64,000 nucleotides of DNA from an uncultured Mucispirillum sp. (GTDB lineage Bacteria > Chrysiogenota > Deferribacteres > Deferribacterales > Mucispirillaceae), in the NCBI GenBank assembly GCA_944325215.1, contig CALUZC010000011.1:16543-80542 (forward strand), in the 5' to 3' direction. The notes below the pieces were generated by a model. It saw only the letters and a program-made list of their open reading frames with translations, searched no databases and was not told the DNA's origin. This document shows positions 9,951-17,354 of the stretch, piece after piece. Each line of letters begins with the position of its first letter. Within the stretch, counting starts at the first letter, position 1. A program made the translations under genes and the position numbers.

Positions 9951-9966
9951 TGTTTCACGTGAAACA
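9951..9966. promoter_or_regulatory. parS centromere site 2
   Basis: This is a second perfect 16-base TGTTTCACGTGAAACA palindrome, identical to the one at 7848..7863 and 2.1 kb from it. It sits in the intergenic region upstream of the second mnmG. Paired parS sites on one side of the origin are normal for ParABS chromosomes. Their perfect match in AT-rich intergenic DNA makes chance very unlikely. Confidence 0.95.
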
Positions 9967-9980
9967 ATTTATAAAGACAA

Positions 9981-10079
9981 TTAAAAAAAAACAGTAGAAT
10001 TATCCATATATTCTACACCACCAGTTTTACTTGTAGACCAACCTTTAAAAACAAAACCAACAGGATTATACCCATTAAG
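9981..10079 (-). pseudogene. Remnant of an InlB B-repeat / Listeria-Bacteroides repeat surface protein
   Basis: Translating the minus strand from 10079 to 9981 gives 32 codons followed by a TAA, with no start codon. The core, FVFKGWSTSKTGGVEYMD, has the F-x-G-W-S/Y-T-x-x-x-G-G-x-x-Y pattern of the InlB B-repeat (Listeria-Bacteroides repeat), a module found in tandem in secreted adhesins. Nothing recognisable extends to either side, so this appears to be a fossil fragment of a degraded surface-protein gene left between parS site 2 and the methyltransferase gene. The motif match is read directly; the history is inference. Confidence 0.5.
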
Positions 10080-10153
10080 CAAGAAATATTAAAAAAATAA
10101 TATACAAATGATAACAAAAATAATATAATGGTACGAAAAGATAAGGAAAGAAA

Positions 10154-10834
10154 ATGGAAAGAAATATAACAATTAACAGATTAATGGGACCAGATTGCAC
10201 AATTATTTTAAATGAATTATTAGAGGGATATGAGAATAATGACGAAATAAGGATACTTGATTTAGGTTGTGGTAAAGGCTTAACATCAATATATTTAGCA
10301 GAAAAATATAAAAATGCAGTAATATTTGCAGCAGATTTATGGGTGGAAGCAACAGATAACTATAAATTTTTCAAAGAGCAAGGTTATGAAAATAGGATAA
10401 TTCCACTTAATACATCAGCAGAAAATCTACCATTTGCATATCATTATTTTGATATGATAGTAAGTGTTGATGCATACCATTATTTTGGAACAGATAAATT
10501 ATTTTTTAAAGAAAAAATAAAACCTTATATAAAAGAAAATGGTCTAATATTTATATCTGTTCCCGGAGTGAAAAAAGACTATGATAATGTGCCTGAAGAT
10601 TTATCAAAAAAAATAAGTGAAGATGATTTTAAACATTTTAAAAGTATAGATTATTGGAATAATATCTTAAAAGAAAGTATAAAAGAAATAAAAATAGAAG
10701 AAATGAAATGCTTTAATGAAGCGTGGGACAGCTGGCTTGCAACAGATAATCCATATGCAGTAGAAGATGTAGAACTTTTAAAGGCAGATGGTGGAAAATT
10801 CTTAAATCTTATTGGTATTAAAGGGAAAATTTAA
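10154..10834 (+). CDS. Class I SAM-dependent methyltransferase
   Basis: The 226-residue protein contains the SAM-binding motif I ILDLGCGKGLTSIYLA at about residues 34-49, an acidic motif II (FAADLW near 59-64) and the motif IV-like FDMIVSVDAYHYF near 99-111. The segment NRLMGPDCTIILNELL at the start resembles the pre-motif region of a group of small-molecule methyltransferases of the YjhP/SmtA kind. Its N-terminus looks short relative to relatives, which often have extra residues before the LMGP segment, but no upstream in-frame start is visible. It is isolated, on the plus strand, between the parS region and a transporter gene. The substrate is unknown. Confidence 0.75.
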   Translation: MERNITINRLMGPDCTIILNELLEGYENNDEIRILDLGCGKGLTSIYLAEKYKNAVIFAADLWVEATDNYKFFKEQGYENRIIPLNTSAENLPFAYHYFDMIVSVDAYHYFGTDKLFFKEKIKPYIKENGLIFISVPGVKKDYDNVPEDLSKKISEDDFKHFKSIDYWNNILKESIKEIKIEEMKCFNEAWDSWLATDNPYAVEDVELLKADGGKFLNLIGIKGKI

Positions 10835-10970
10835 CTAACATCATAATTTGCCCTAGAAAGAGCTTTAGAGTATATTTATAAATAAAAATTAAAAAAATGG
10901 CTTAAAACTAAAAATATGAATTGGTATATATAAATGACTGATAATTAAGTAGAAATTTTAAGGAAAAAAT

Positions 10971-11390
10971 ATATGGATAATTTATGCATCACTTTCTGCA
11001 ATAGCATCAGGCATAACAACTATATTTTTAAAAAAAGGAGTACGCACAACTAATACAAGTGTGGCTTTAGCTTTAAGAACATTAGTAGTTTTAATATTTA
11101 GTATTATAATTGTGGCAATAGTAGGCTCACAAGGTCAAATATATTTAATAAATAAAAAGACATGGTTATTTTTAATACTATCTGGGCTTTCCACTGGAGT
11201 TGGCTGGTATTACTATTATAAAGCACTGCAAAATGGCCCAACTTCAGCAGTAGCAGCTATAGATAAATTAAGTGTGCTTGTAGCAGTAGTTCTATCATAC
11301 TTCATATTCAATGAGAAAATAAAAGCAAAAGAAGTTATAGGGTTGCTATTAATACTTATAGGCACAATAGGCCTTGCATTTAAGTTATAG
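10971..11390 (+). CDS. EamA/DMT-type half-size transporter with an anomalous start
   Basis: Homology to single-EamA-domain drug/metabolite transporters (about 140 aa, four to five helices, ending GLLLILIGTIGLAFKL) begins at WIIYASLSAIASGITT, encoded from 10974. The usual start would be the codon at 10971, but this is ATA. It is well placed after AAGGA at 10960..10964. No ATG, GTG or TTG is in frame between the upstream stop (10959..10961) and a GTG at 11061. An ATG at 10973 is out of frame. Starting at the GTG (109 aa) would remove the first helix. The gene is therefore either read from a non-canonical ATA, or recently inactivated by an ATG-to-ATA change. Confidence 0.6.
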   Translation: MWIIYASLSAIASGITTIFLKKGVRTTNTSVALALRTLVVLIFSIIIVAIVGSQGQIYLINKKTWLFLILSGLSTGVGWYYYYKALQNGPTSAVAAIDKLSVLVAVVLSYFIFNEKIKAKEVIGLLLILIGTIGLAFKL

Positions 11391-11397
11391 ATGAAAA

Positions 11398-12696
11398 TTA
11401 TTCATAATATGAATAGTTTTCATCATAATCTTTTATGTATTTATCTAAAAGTTTATAATAAGTATCATCATCATAAAAATTATAAAACGAACGAACAATA
11501 TTCATATTCCTTAGCTTATATTTATCGCTGAGAGCATAGGAAATACATCTATTTAAAAGCTGTATTATATCGTCATTTTTTTCATAACTAATTCTAAGTA
11601 TTGAAGATTCTTCTAAAATTTTATAGAATAAATCTGTAACTTCATCATTACTCAATTTATTTAAATCACTAATATTGCTTGTATAATTGTTAAATATTTC
11701 ATAAAAACGCTCATCATAAGCAGGATAAGTATCATAAAAATGTATTTGAGAAGAATGAATAAACCCACGAACTACCCTTCCATCATTATAAGTGCAGGTT
11801 ATAAAATACCAGTCTTTAAAAACAGATTTTGAAGGTTTTAATATTTTAAACCAACTATAAAATAAATTTCTTGGAGGAAAGTTATACATTAAATGAAAAT
11901 CATAAGCAATTTCATTAGGTTCCAAATAACCTACTTGATGAGTTATCTTATAATTTTCGTTATTTACATTAATTTTATGTATGATTTTACCATTAGGGCT
12001 CTCTCTAACATTAACAAATTTATCATCAGTATCAAGACTAACTTCTACAAAAAAAGAATCATAATCATAAAAATAATAAACTATATTATTATCTTCCATT
12101 GTATTAATCATTTCGGAATAATCATAATATTTAATGCCTTTTACACTATTTATATTCAAGTCTTTTACATATAATACAAAAATACTTTCACCAGCTGAAC
12201 CATATTGTATAATTGCATCTTTATCTAAGACAAAATCAGCTTGGAATAAAATTTCTCCTGCTATACCATTTTGTAAATAACTTTTGGGAATAACAGTGTT
12301 TAATTTATAATTTAAAGGAACGATAAATAAATTATCTAGATTAAAATTGCCACTATCTACTTTAAATGAAGTTTTAAAAAAAGGAAAAGGTTTACCAGAC
12401 TCATTATCTACCCATTTATAATTATAAAAATTAGATACTGTAAGTGTACCAGAAAGTTTTAATGGTTTATTAGGAAGAAATTTATAAGAACAATCATAAT
12501 AACCTTCAGTTTCTGAACCACAAAAAGATGAATTATCTATCTTATAATAATTAGTAATATTTTTATTACCTGTTACATTAATTAGTTTTTCAGTATAGTA
12601 TTTATAAGCTTCACTACTAATAGAATAAGTAAAACTAGTAAAAGGAATAAAAAGAATAAATAATAAAATAAATGATAAAACTTGTAACTTTTTCAT
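11398..12696 (-). CDS. Secreted repeat protein A: unknown beta-rich unit plus SH3-like domain
   Basis: This 432-residue protein has a typical signal peptide (a Lys-Lys start and a hydrophobic run to about residue 24) and no further membrane segment, so it is probably periplasmic or exported. Residues about 48-195 form a unit containing KPLKLSGTLTVSN, FIVPLNYKLNTVIP and VKDLNINSVKGIKYYD. After it come a bacterial SH3-like segment (VNVRESPNGKIIHKI ... RGFIHSSQI, about 232-325) and an acidic helical tail. The whole mature protein aligns with residues about 150-515 of the neighbour at 12719..15079, 22 bases upstream, so the two are tandem paralogues in one operon. No family is recognised. SH3-like modules often bind peptidoglycan or peptides. 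Confidence 0.75.
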   Translation of the reverse strand: MKKLQVLSFILLFILFIPFTSFTYSISSEAYKYYTEKLINVTGNKNITNYYKIDNSSFCGSETEGYYDCSYKFLPNKPLKLSGTLTVSNFYNYKWVDNESGKPFPFFKTSFKVDSGNFNLDNLFIVPLNYKLNTVIPKSYLQNGIAGEILFQADFVLDKDAIIQYGSAGESIFVLYVKDLNINSVKGIKYYDYSEMINTMEDNNIVYYFYDYDSFFVEVSLDTDDKFVNVRESPNGKIIHKINVNNENYKITHQVGYLEPNEIAYDFHLMYNFPPRNLFYSWFKILKPSKSVFKDWYFITCTYNDGRVVRGFIHSSQIHFYDTYPAYDERFYEIFNNYTSNISDLNKLSNDEVTDLFYKILEESSILRISYEKNDDIIQLLNRCISYALSDKYKLRNMNIVRSFYNFYDDDTYYKLLDKYIKDYDENYSYYE

Positions 12697-12718
12697 AAAA
12701 TCACCTCATATATTATAA

Positions 12719-15079
12719 CTACTTTTCAACTTTTTTAAGTAAAGATGAATCAATATAGCCAGATATTGCTTTACTGCCATCATTTACTCCATCTGGAAAA
12801 TAGATTACTTTAGTATATTTATCTGAACTATTATTATTGTAGTCCATAATATTTTCCCATACAATATCAATATCAAAATTAACAGAATATACTACACTGC
12901 CATTTTTTAGATTAGTAATTACCTTACCATTAGGAAAATCAAGTAATGCAGCAGAACCATTTTTAGATGATATATTATAATAACTAATTGAAACATTTTC
13001 ATTATCACTAGATTTATAAGCTTCCTTATTATAATATGTAATATTTTTAGCACCTTTTATTTGGATATTATTTACAAACAAATTATGAGTATCAGAACTA
13101 ACTATAAATATTGTATTTTGAGAAAGAGTAAGTTCTACATCATAAGAAACTTTACCTAAATATCCTTTATTTAACAAATTAGAGTAAATAGAATTATTAA
13201 TATTATAATTTAGCGGATAAATATTAATATCTCTACTTAAAAAATCATTAAAACTAAAAGTCAAATTACCAGATTTTGAATCAACTAAAATTTTACCTTG
13301 TATGGTAAATGGAGTAGATGAAGTATATCTATAATTACAACTACCAATTTTTGCATCTTTAATAAACTTATTGGCATCATATATACCATAAAGATTATTA
13401 ATAAATAAATCATTATCATTACTATGCATAAAAGCACTTTGTGAAAAATCAAGTTTAAAATTAGAGAAATTTTTTGATGATAAAATACTTTTTAAAGTAT
13501 AATTACAAGATGAAATAAGAGTATCATCATATAATTTATCATATATGACAAAATCTTTTAAATATTTATTAATTATTTTATAATAATTATCATCACTAAC
13601 ATAATAATATAAACTATTAATAAAATATACATCAAAGGAAACATCATCTCTCATAATAAAATTATCACTAAGCAAAAACGATACATATCTATCTACAAGT
13701 GTTTGTAGTTTTTGATTTTTTACATAATTTAAACGCTTAATATGAACATCTTCACCTATAAAATCATATAATATATCAAATATCTCTTTATAAGATAGAG
13801 TATTAATATTTTCAATATTATTAACCCATTCAAGAATACTAGAATAATCAGCATCATGATTTATCTCTGATGAATAGATATAACCAAATACTGGTTTTGT
13901 ACTGTTTTTAGGAAAATATGTTACAAAAAACCAGTTATTAGATATAGGTTTTGAAAAACCTAATATTTTATAATAATTATATAAATATCTAGATGGTGGA
14001 TAACCTTCTCCAAGCCTGTAACCATCTATACCTGGTTCTTTATATCCTTCATAAAAATAAACTTTATCACCAGATGAATCATTATGATTGATTTGGTAAA
14101 CAATTTTACCATTAGGTTTATCTCTTAAATTTGTATAACTATCTTTTGCAGTAAGTTCATATGTTTCTATAACATCTGAAAAAGCATAACTTTCTATATC
14201 AGTTTTATCATAATACTTAATGTTTTTTACACTATTAATATTTAAGTCTTTTACATATATTGATACTATATCTCCTACTGATGACTTTCCCATTTCAATA
14301 ATACTATCTTTATCTAATATAAAATCAACATTAAAAGTTATCTCTCCAACTGCACCTGTTTGAAGATAATTTTTAGGTATTTTAGTATTAAGTTTATAAT
14401 TTATGGGAACAATAAAAAATTTACTAAAATCAATATCTAAATTATTAGCTTTAAATGATGTTTTAAAGTAATTAGGAGCGTTTGTATTGTCTTGATTATA
14501 TAAATTAGAGACTGTAAGAGTTCCACTTAATTTTAATGGTTTATTATAAGTATATTTATAAGAACATATTGAAAAACCTTCGCCATCAATACCACAAAAT
14601 TTAGTTTTATCTATTTTATAGTAGCTTATAAATTTTTCATCTAAATCTTTTAACTCATTGTTATAATGTCCCAAAGTATCATCATCAATACTTGAGTATT
14701 GATAATGATACAATTCAGACTTCTTATTTTTAACAATATCCATTATAATATTTTTTTTTAGTTGATTATATTTATCATCTTTCAAAATTGGTCTTATATT
14801 TTTTGAAAGTTTAAGATTATCATTAGGAGAAACAGTATTAGAATCACTAGCTGTTAATAAAATATATTTATCAATTAACGATTTCAAATTATCAGTATTG
14901 CCACATTTATTATGGTAATCTACATAATAGTCATTTAAAAAATAATAAATTTCATCATAATCATTAGAGTTAATTAAATTTTGAATCGTTTGATTAGAAT
15001 TTTTACAGTAATCACCGTTATTTTGGGCATAAGTGATAAAAGGTACTAATAGTATAATTATTGTAAGAAATTTATTCAT
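12719..15079 (-). CDS. Secreted repeat protein B: two unknown beta-rich units each followed by an SH3-like segment
   Basis: This 786-residue exported protein (signal peptide ending near FITYAQ, residue 19) is the larger paralogue of the downstream gene. After a helical, Asn/Asp-rich N-terminal region, unit 1 (about 153-290) repeats the KPLKLSGTLTVSN / FIVPINYKLNTKIP / VKDLNINSVKNIKYYD blocks seen in protein A. It is followed by an SH3-like segment (TNLRDKPNGKIVYQI ... FGYIYSSEI). A second, more diverged unit (571-683: TPFTIQGKILVDS, IYPLNYNINN, VNNIQIKGAKNITYYN) is followed by another SH3-like end (LLDFPNGKVITNL ... SGYIDSSLL). The unit thus occurs three times across the two proteins. Function unknown; an envelope role is inferred from export and the SH3-like modules. 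Confidence 0.78.
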   Translation of the reverse strand: MNKFLTIIILLVPFITYAQNNGDYCKNSNQTIQNLINSNDYDEIYYFLNDYYVDYHNKCGNTDNLKSLIDKYILLTASDSNTVSPNDNLKLSKNIRPILKDDKYNQLKKNIIMDIVKNKKSELYHYQYSSIDDDTLGHYNNELKDLDEKFISYYKIDKTKFCGIDGEGFSICSYKYTYNKPLKLSGTLTVSNLYNQDNTNAPNYFKTSFKANNLDIDFSKFFIVPINYKLNTKIPKNYLQTGAVGEITFNVDFILDKDSIIEMGKSSVGDIVSIYVKDLNINSVKNIKYYDKTDIESYAFSDVIETYELTAKDSYTNLRDKPNGKIVYQINHNDSSGDKVYFYEGYKEPGIDGYRLGEGYPPSRYLYNYYKILGFSKPISNNWFFVTYFPKNSTKPVFGYIYSSEINHDADYSSILEWVNNIENINTLSYKEIFDILYDFIGEDVHIKRLNYVKNQKLQTLVDRYVSFLLSDNFIMRDDVSFDVYFINSLYYYVSDDNYYKIINKYLKDFVIYDKLYDDTLISSCNYTLKSILSSKNFSNFKLDFSQSAFMHSNDNDLFINNLYGIYDANKFIKDAKIGSCNYRYTSSTPFTIQGKILVDSKSGNLTFSFNDFLSRDINIYPLNYNINNSIYSNLLNKGYLGKVSYDVELTLSQNTIFIVSSDTHNLFVNNIQIKGAKNITYYNKEAYKSSDNENVSISYYNISSKNGSAALLDFPNGKVITNLKNGSVVYSVNFDIDIVWENIMDYNNNSSDKYTKVIYFPDGVNDGSKAISGYIDSSLLKKVEK

Positions 15080-15148
15080 AGTAATAACCTAAAATTATAT
15101 TTACTACATATATTGAATATACTAATAAAAATAAATTAAAACAAGTTA

Positions 15149-16501
15149 TTATTTACCAATGCAAAATGATGAAAATACAATATCTAGCACTTTCTCTGTA
15201 TAATTATCCCCTGTTATTTCTGAAATTAGATTAATGGCTCTTTCTAAATCAATACAGAGCATATCAATAGGGTAGATATATATTGATGATGATATTTTTT
15301 CTATTATCTGCCTTACTTCTAAAAGCAGAGTATAATGCCTTTGGGTTATGGCTGTGGCAGAAGTTTTTATATCATTATTAGAAATGCTTACGCGAGATTT
15401 AATAAGCTCTATAAACTTATCCATATTTTCATTATTTTTAGCTGATATATAAATATCAGCATCACTGAAATTATCAACACTTCCTATATCTATTTTATTA
15501 CCAATTATAATTCTATTGCTATTTGCTGTAATATCAAGAAGATATTTATCTTCGCTGGATAATGGCTTTGAAATATCAAGTATTAAAAATACAATATCTG
15601 AGTTATTTATTTTTTCTATACTTTTATCTATGCCTATTTTTTCCACATATTCAGAAGAAGAATGAATTCCTGCAGTATCAGTAATATGTACAGGAATACC
15701 GCCAATATATAAGTTTTCCTTAATAAAATCTCTTGTTGTGCCTGCAATATCAGAAACTATTGCCCTTTCTTCTTTTAAAAGTGCATTTAAAAGGGATGAT
15801 TTACCAACATTTGGTTTCCCTGCAATAACAATATCTATACCCTTATTATGCATTCTATAGCTTTTATAACTTTCAAGAAGATTATCAATATTTTTAATAA
15901 CTTCTAAGCTGTTTTCTTTTAATACTTCACTTTCAGAATCAAGAGTATCTTCATCTGGAAAATCAATTTTAGCTTCCATAATAGCTTTCATAGATAACAG
16001 CTTATTTTTTATAAAATCAAGGTTATTTTTAAGGCTTCCATGAAGCTGGTTATAAGCAGAATGAACGCCGTCAATTGATTTTGCAGAGATTAATTCTTGA
16101 ATAGATTCTGCTTGAGTTAAATCTATTTTACCATTTAAAAAAGCACGTTTAGAAAATTCGCCGCCTTCTGCATTTCTAATGCCAAGCTTATAAATGCTAG
16201 ATAAAGCAGCATTTACTAAAACAGGGTTTCCATGAAAAGAAATCTCCACCACATCTTCCCCTGTAAAAGAATGGGGTGCTTTAAAATAAACTGCCAGCAC
16301 ATCATCATATAAATCTTCATCTTTTATATTAAATTTATATAATGATACATAATTGGGTTTAATATTTGCAATATCAACACTAGAGCCGCCCTTTTCCATT
16401 AAAGAAAAAACTTTTAATGCATCACTTCCTGATATTCTAATACTAATAACAGGGCTTACTACAAGCGGCGTAATAGGGGCAGCAATAGTATCATTAATCA
16501 T
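15149..16501 (-). CDS. mnmE: tRNA modification GTPase MnmE
   Basis: MnmE (TrmE) is the GTPase partner of MnmG in forming cmnm5U34 in tRNA. The 450-residue protein has the N-terminal folate-binding domain (SFTGEDVVEISFHGNP near 78-93), the inserted G domain with Walker A GKPNVGKSS and the G3 motif DTAGIH, and the invariant C-terminal CIGK with the catalytic-site cysteine. It lies one base from folD and forms the distal end of the leftward replication-gene block. It is separated by about 9 kb from mnmG copy 1 and 5 kb from copy 2, so the usual mnmE-mnmG adjacency is broken. Confidence 0.96.
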   Translation of the reverse strand: MINDTIAAPITPLVVSPVISIRISGSDALKVFSLMEKGGSSVDIANIKPNYVSLYKFNIKDEDLYDDVLAVYFKAPHSFTGEDVVEISFHGNPVLVNAALSSIYKLGIRNAEGGEFSKRAFLNGKIDLTQAESIQELISAKSIDGVHSAYNQLHGSLKNNLDFIKNKLLSMKAIMEAKIDFPDEDTLDSESEVLKENSLEVIKNIDNLLESYKSYRMHNKGIDIVIAGKPNVGKSSLLNALLKEERAIVSDIAGTTRDFIKENLYIGGIPVHITDTAGIHSSSEYVEKIGIDKSIEKINNSDIVFLILDISKPLSSEDKYLLDITANSNRIIIGNKIDIGSVDNFSDADIYISAKNNENMDKFIELIKSRVSISNNDIKTSATAITQRHYTLLLEVRQIIEKISSSIYIYPIDMLCIDLERAINLISEITGDNYTEKVLDIVFSSFCIGK

Positions 16502-16502
16502 A

Positions 16503-17354
16503 TTATAATTTCTCTATAACTTTAAATGCTTTTAATGTATTTTGCATTAATGTAGTAATAGTCATAGGTCCAACACCGCCAGGAACTGGGGTAATATATG
16601 AACATTTATCTTTTACATCTTCAAAATCCACATCGCCACAGAGTTTACCGTCAACTCTATTAATACCAACATCTATTACAACAGCACCATCTTTCACAAA
16701 TTCTTTTTTAATAAACTTAGCTTTACCAATGGCAGCAACTAAAATATCAGCTTTAGCACATACACCGCTTAAATCTTTAGTTTTAGAATGGCATACTGTA
16801 ACAGTAGCATTAGCTTTTAAAAGCATAGCAGCAATTGGCTTTCCAACAATATTACTTCTACCAACAACTACAGCGTTTTTACCAGCTATTTCAATACCAT
16901 AATCAGCCATCATATTCATAACACCAAAAGGTGTGCAAGGCATAAGGCAGTCTTCACCAATATTTAATAGCCCTACATTATATGGGTGAAAGCCGTCTAC
17001 ATCTTTTTTTGCCTTTATCGCACGTAAAATAGTTTTTTCATCGCAGGCAGAAGGAAGTGGCAGCTGCACTAATATACCATGTATTTTTTCATCATTATTA
17101 TATTTTTCCACAAGTTTTAATACATCACTAGTTGTAACATCAGCACCAATTCTTTCAACAACAGAATAAAAACCACATTCTATTGCTGCTTTTTCTTTAG
17201 AATTAACATAAACTGAGCTTGCAGCATCATCACCTGCTAAAATAACAGCAATGCCGGGAGCTTTACCTGTTTTTTCTTTTAAAGCTGATGTTTCTTCTTT
17301 TATATTTTGCCTAAATTTAGCAGATAATGCTTTACCATCAAGAATTACTGCCAT
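16503..17354 (-). CDS. folD: Bifunctional methylenetetrahydrofolate dehydrogenase / cyclohydrolase FolD
   Basis: FolD interconverts 5,10-methylene-, 5,10-methenyl- and 10-formyl-tetrahydrofolate, feeding purine and formyl-Met synthesis. The 283-residue protein shows YVNSKEKA with the catalytic lysine region, GILVQLPLPS, the NADP-binding VVVGRSNIVGKP and the signature PVPGGVGPMT. I chose the start at 17354 ([11 protein letters not shown]) because GGGAGAAGAAA directly precedes it and family members begin there. A longer in-frame extension upstream would only be Lys/Met-rich sequence lying inside gyrA. With this start it overlaps the gyrA stop by 17 bases, indicating translational coupling. Confidence 0.95.
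   Translation of the reverse strand: MAVILDGKALSAKFRQNIKEETSALKEKTGKAPGIAVILAGDDAASSVYVNSKEKAAIECGFYSVVERIGADVTTSDVLKLVEKYNNDEKIHGILVQLPLPSACDEKTILRAIKAKKDVDGFHPYNVGLLNIGEDCLMPCTPFGVMNMMADYGIEIAGKNAVVVGRSNIVGKPIAAMLLKANATVTVCHSKTKDLSGVCAKADILVAAIGKAKFIKKEFVKDGAVVIDVGINRVDGKLCGDVDFEDVKDKCSYITPVPGGVGPMTITTLMQNTLKAFKVIEKL

Noticed and set aside
10835..10890. Possible gene-end remnant reading FALERALEYIYK before a stop
   Set aside because: Too short to tell from chance, and no flanking similarity was recognised.
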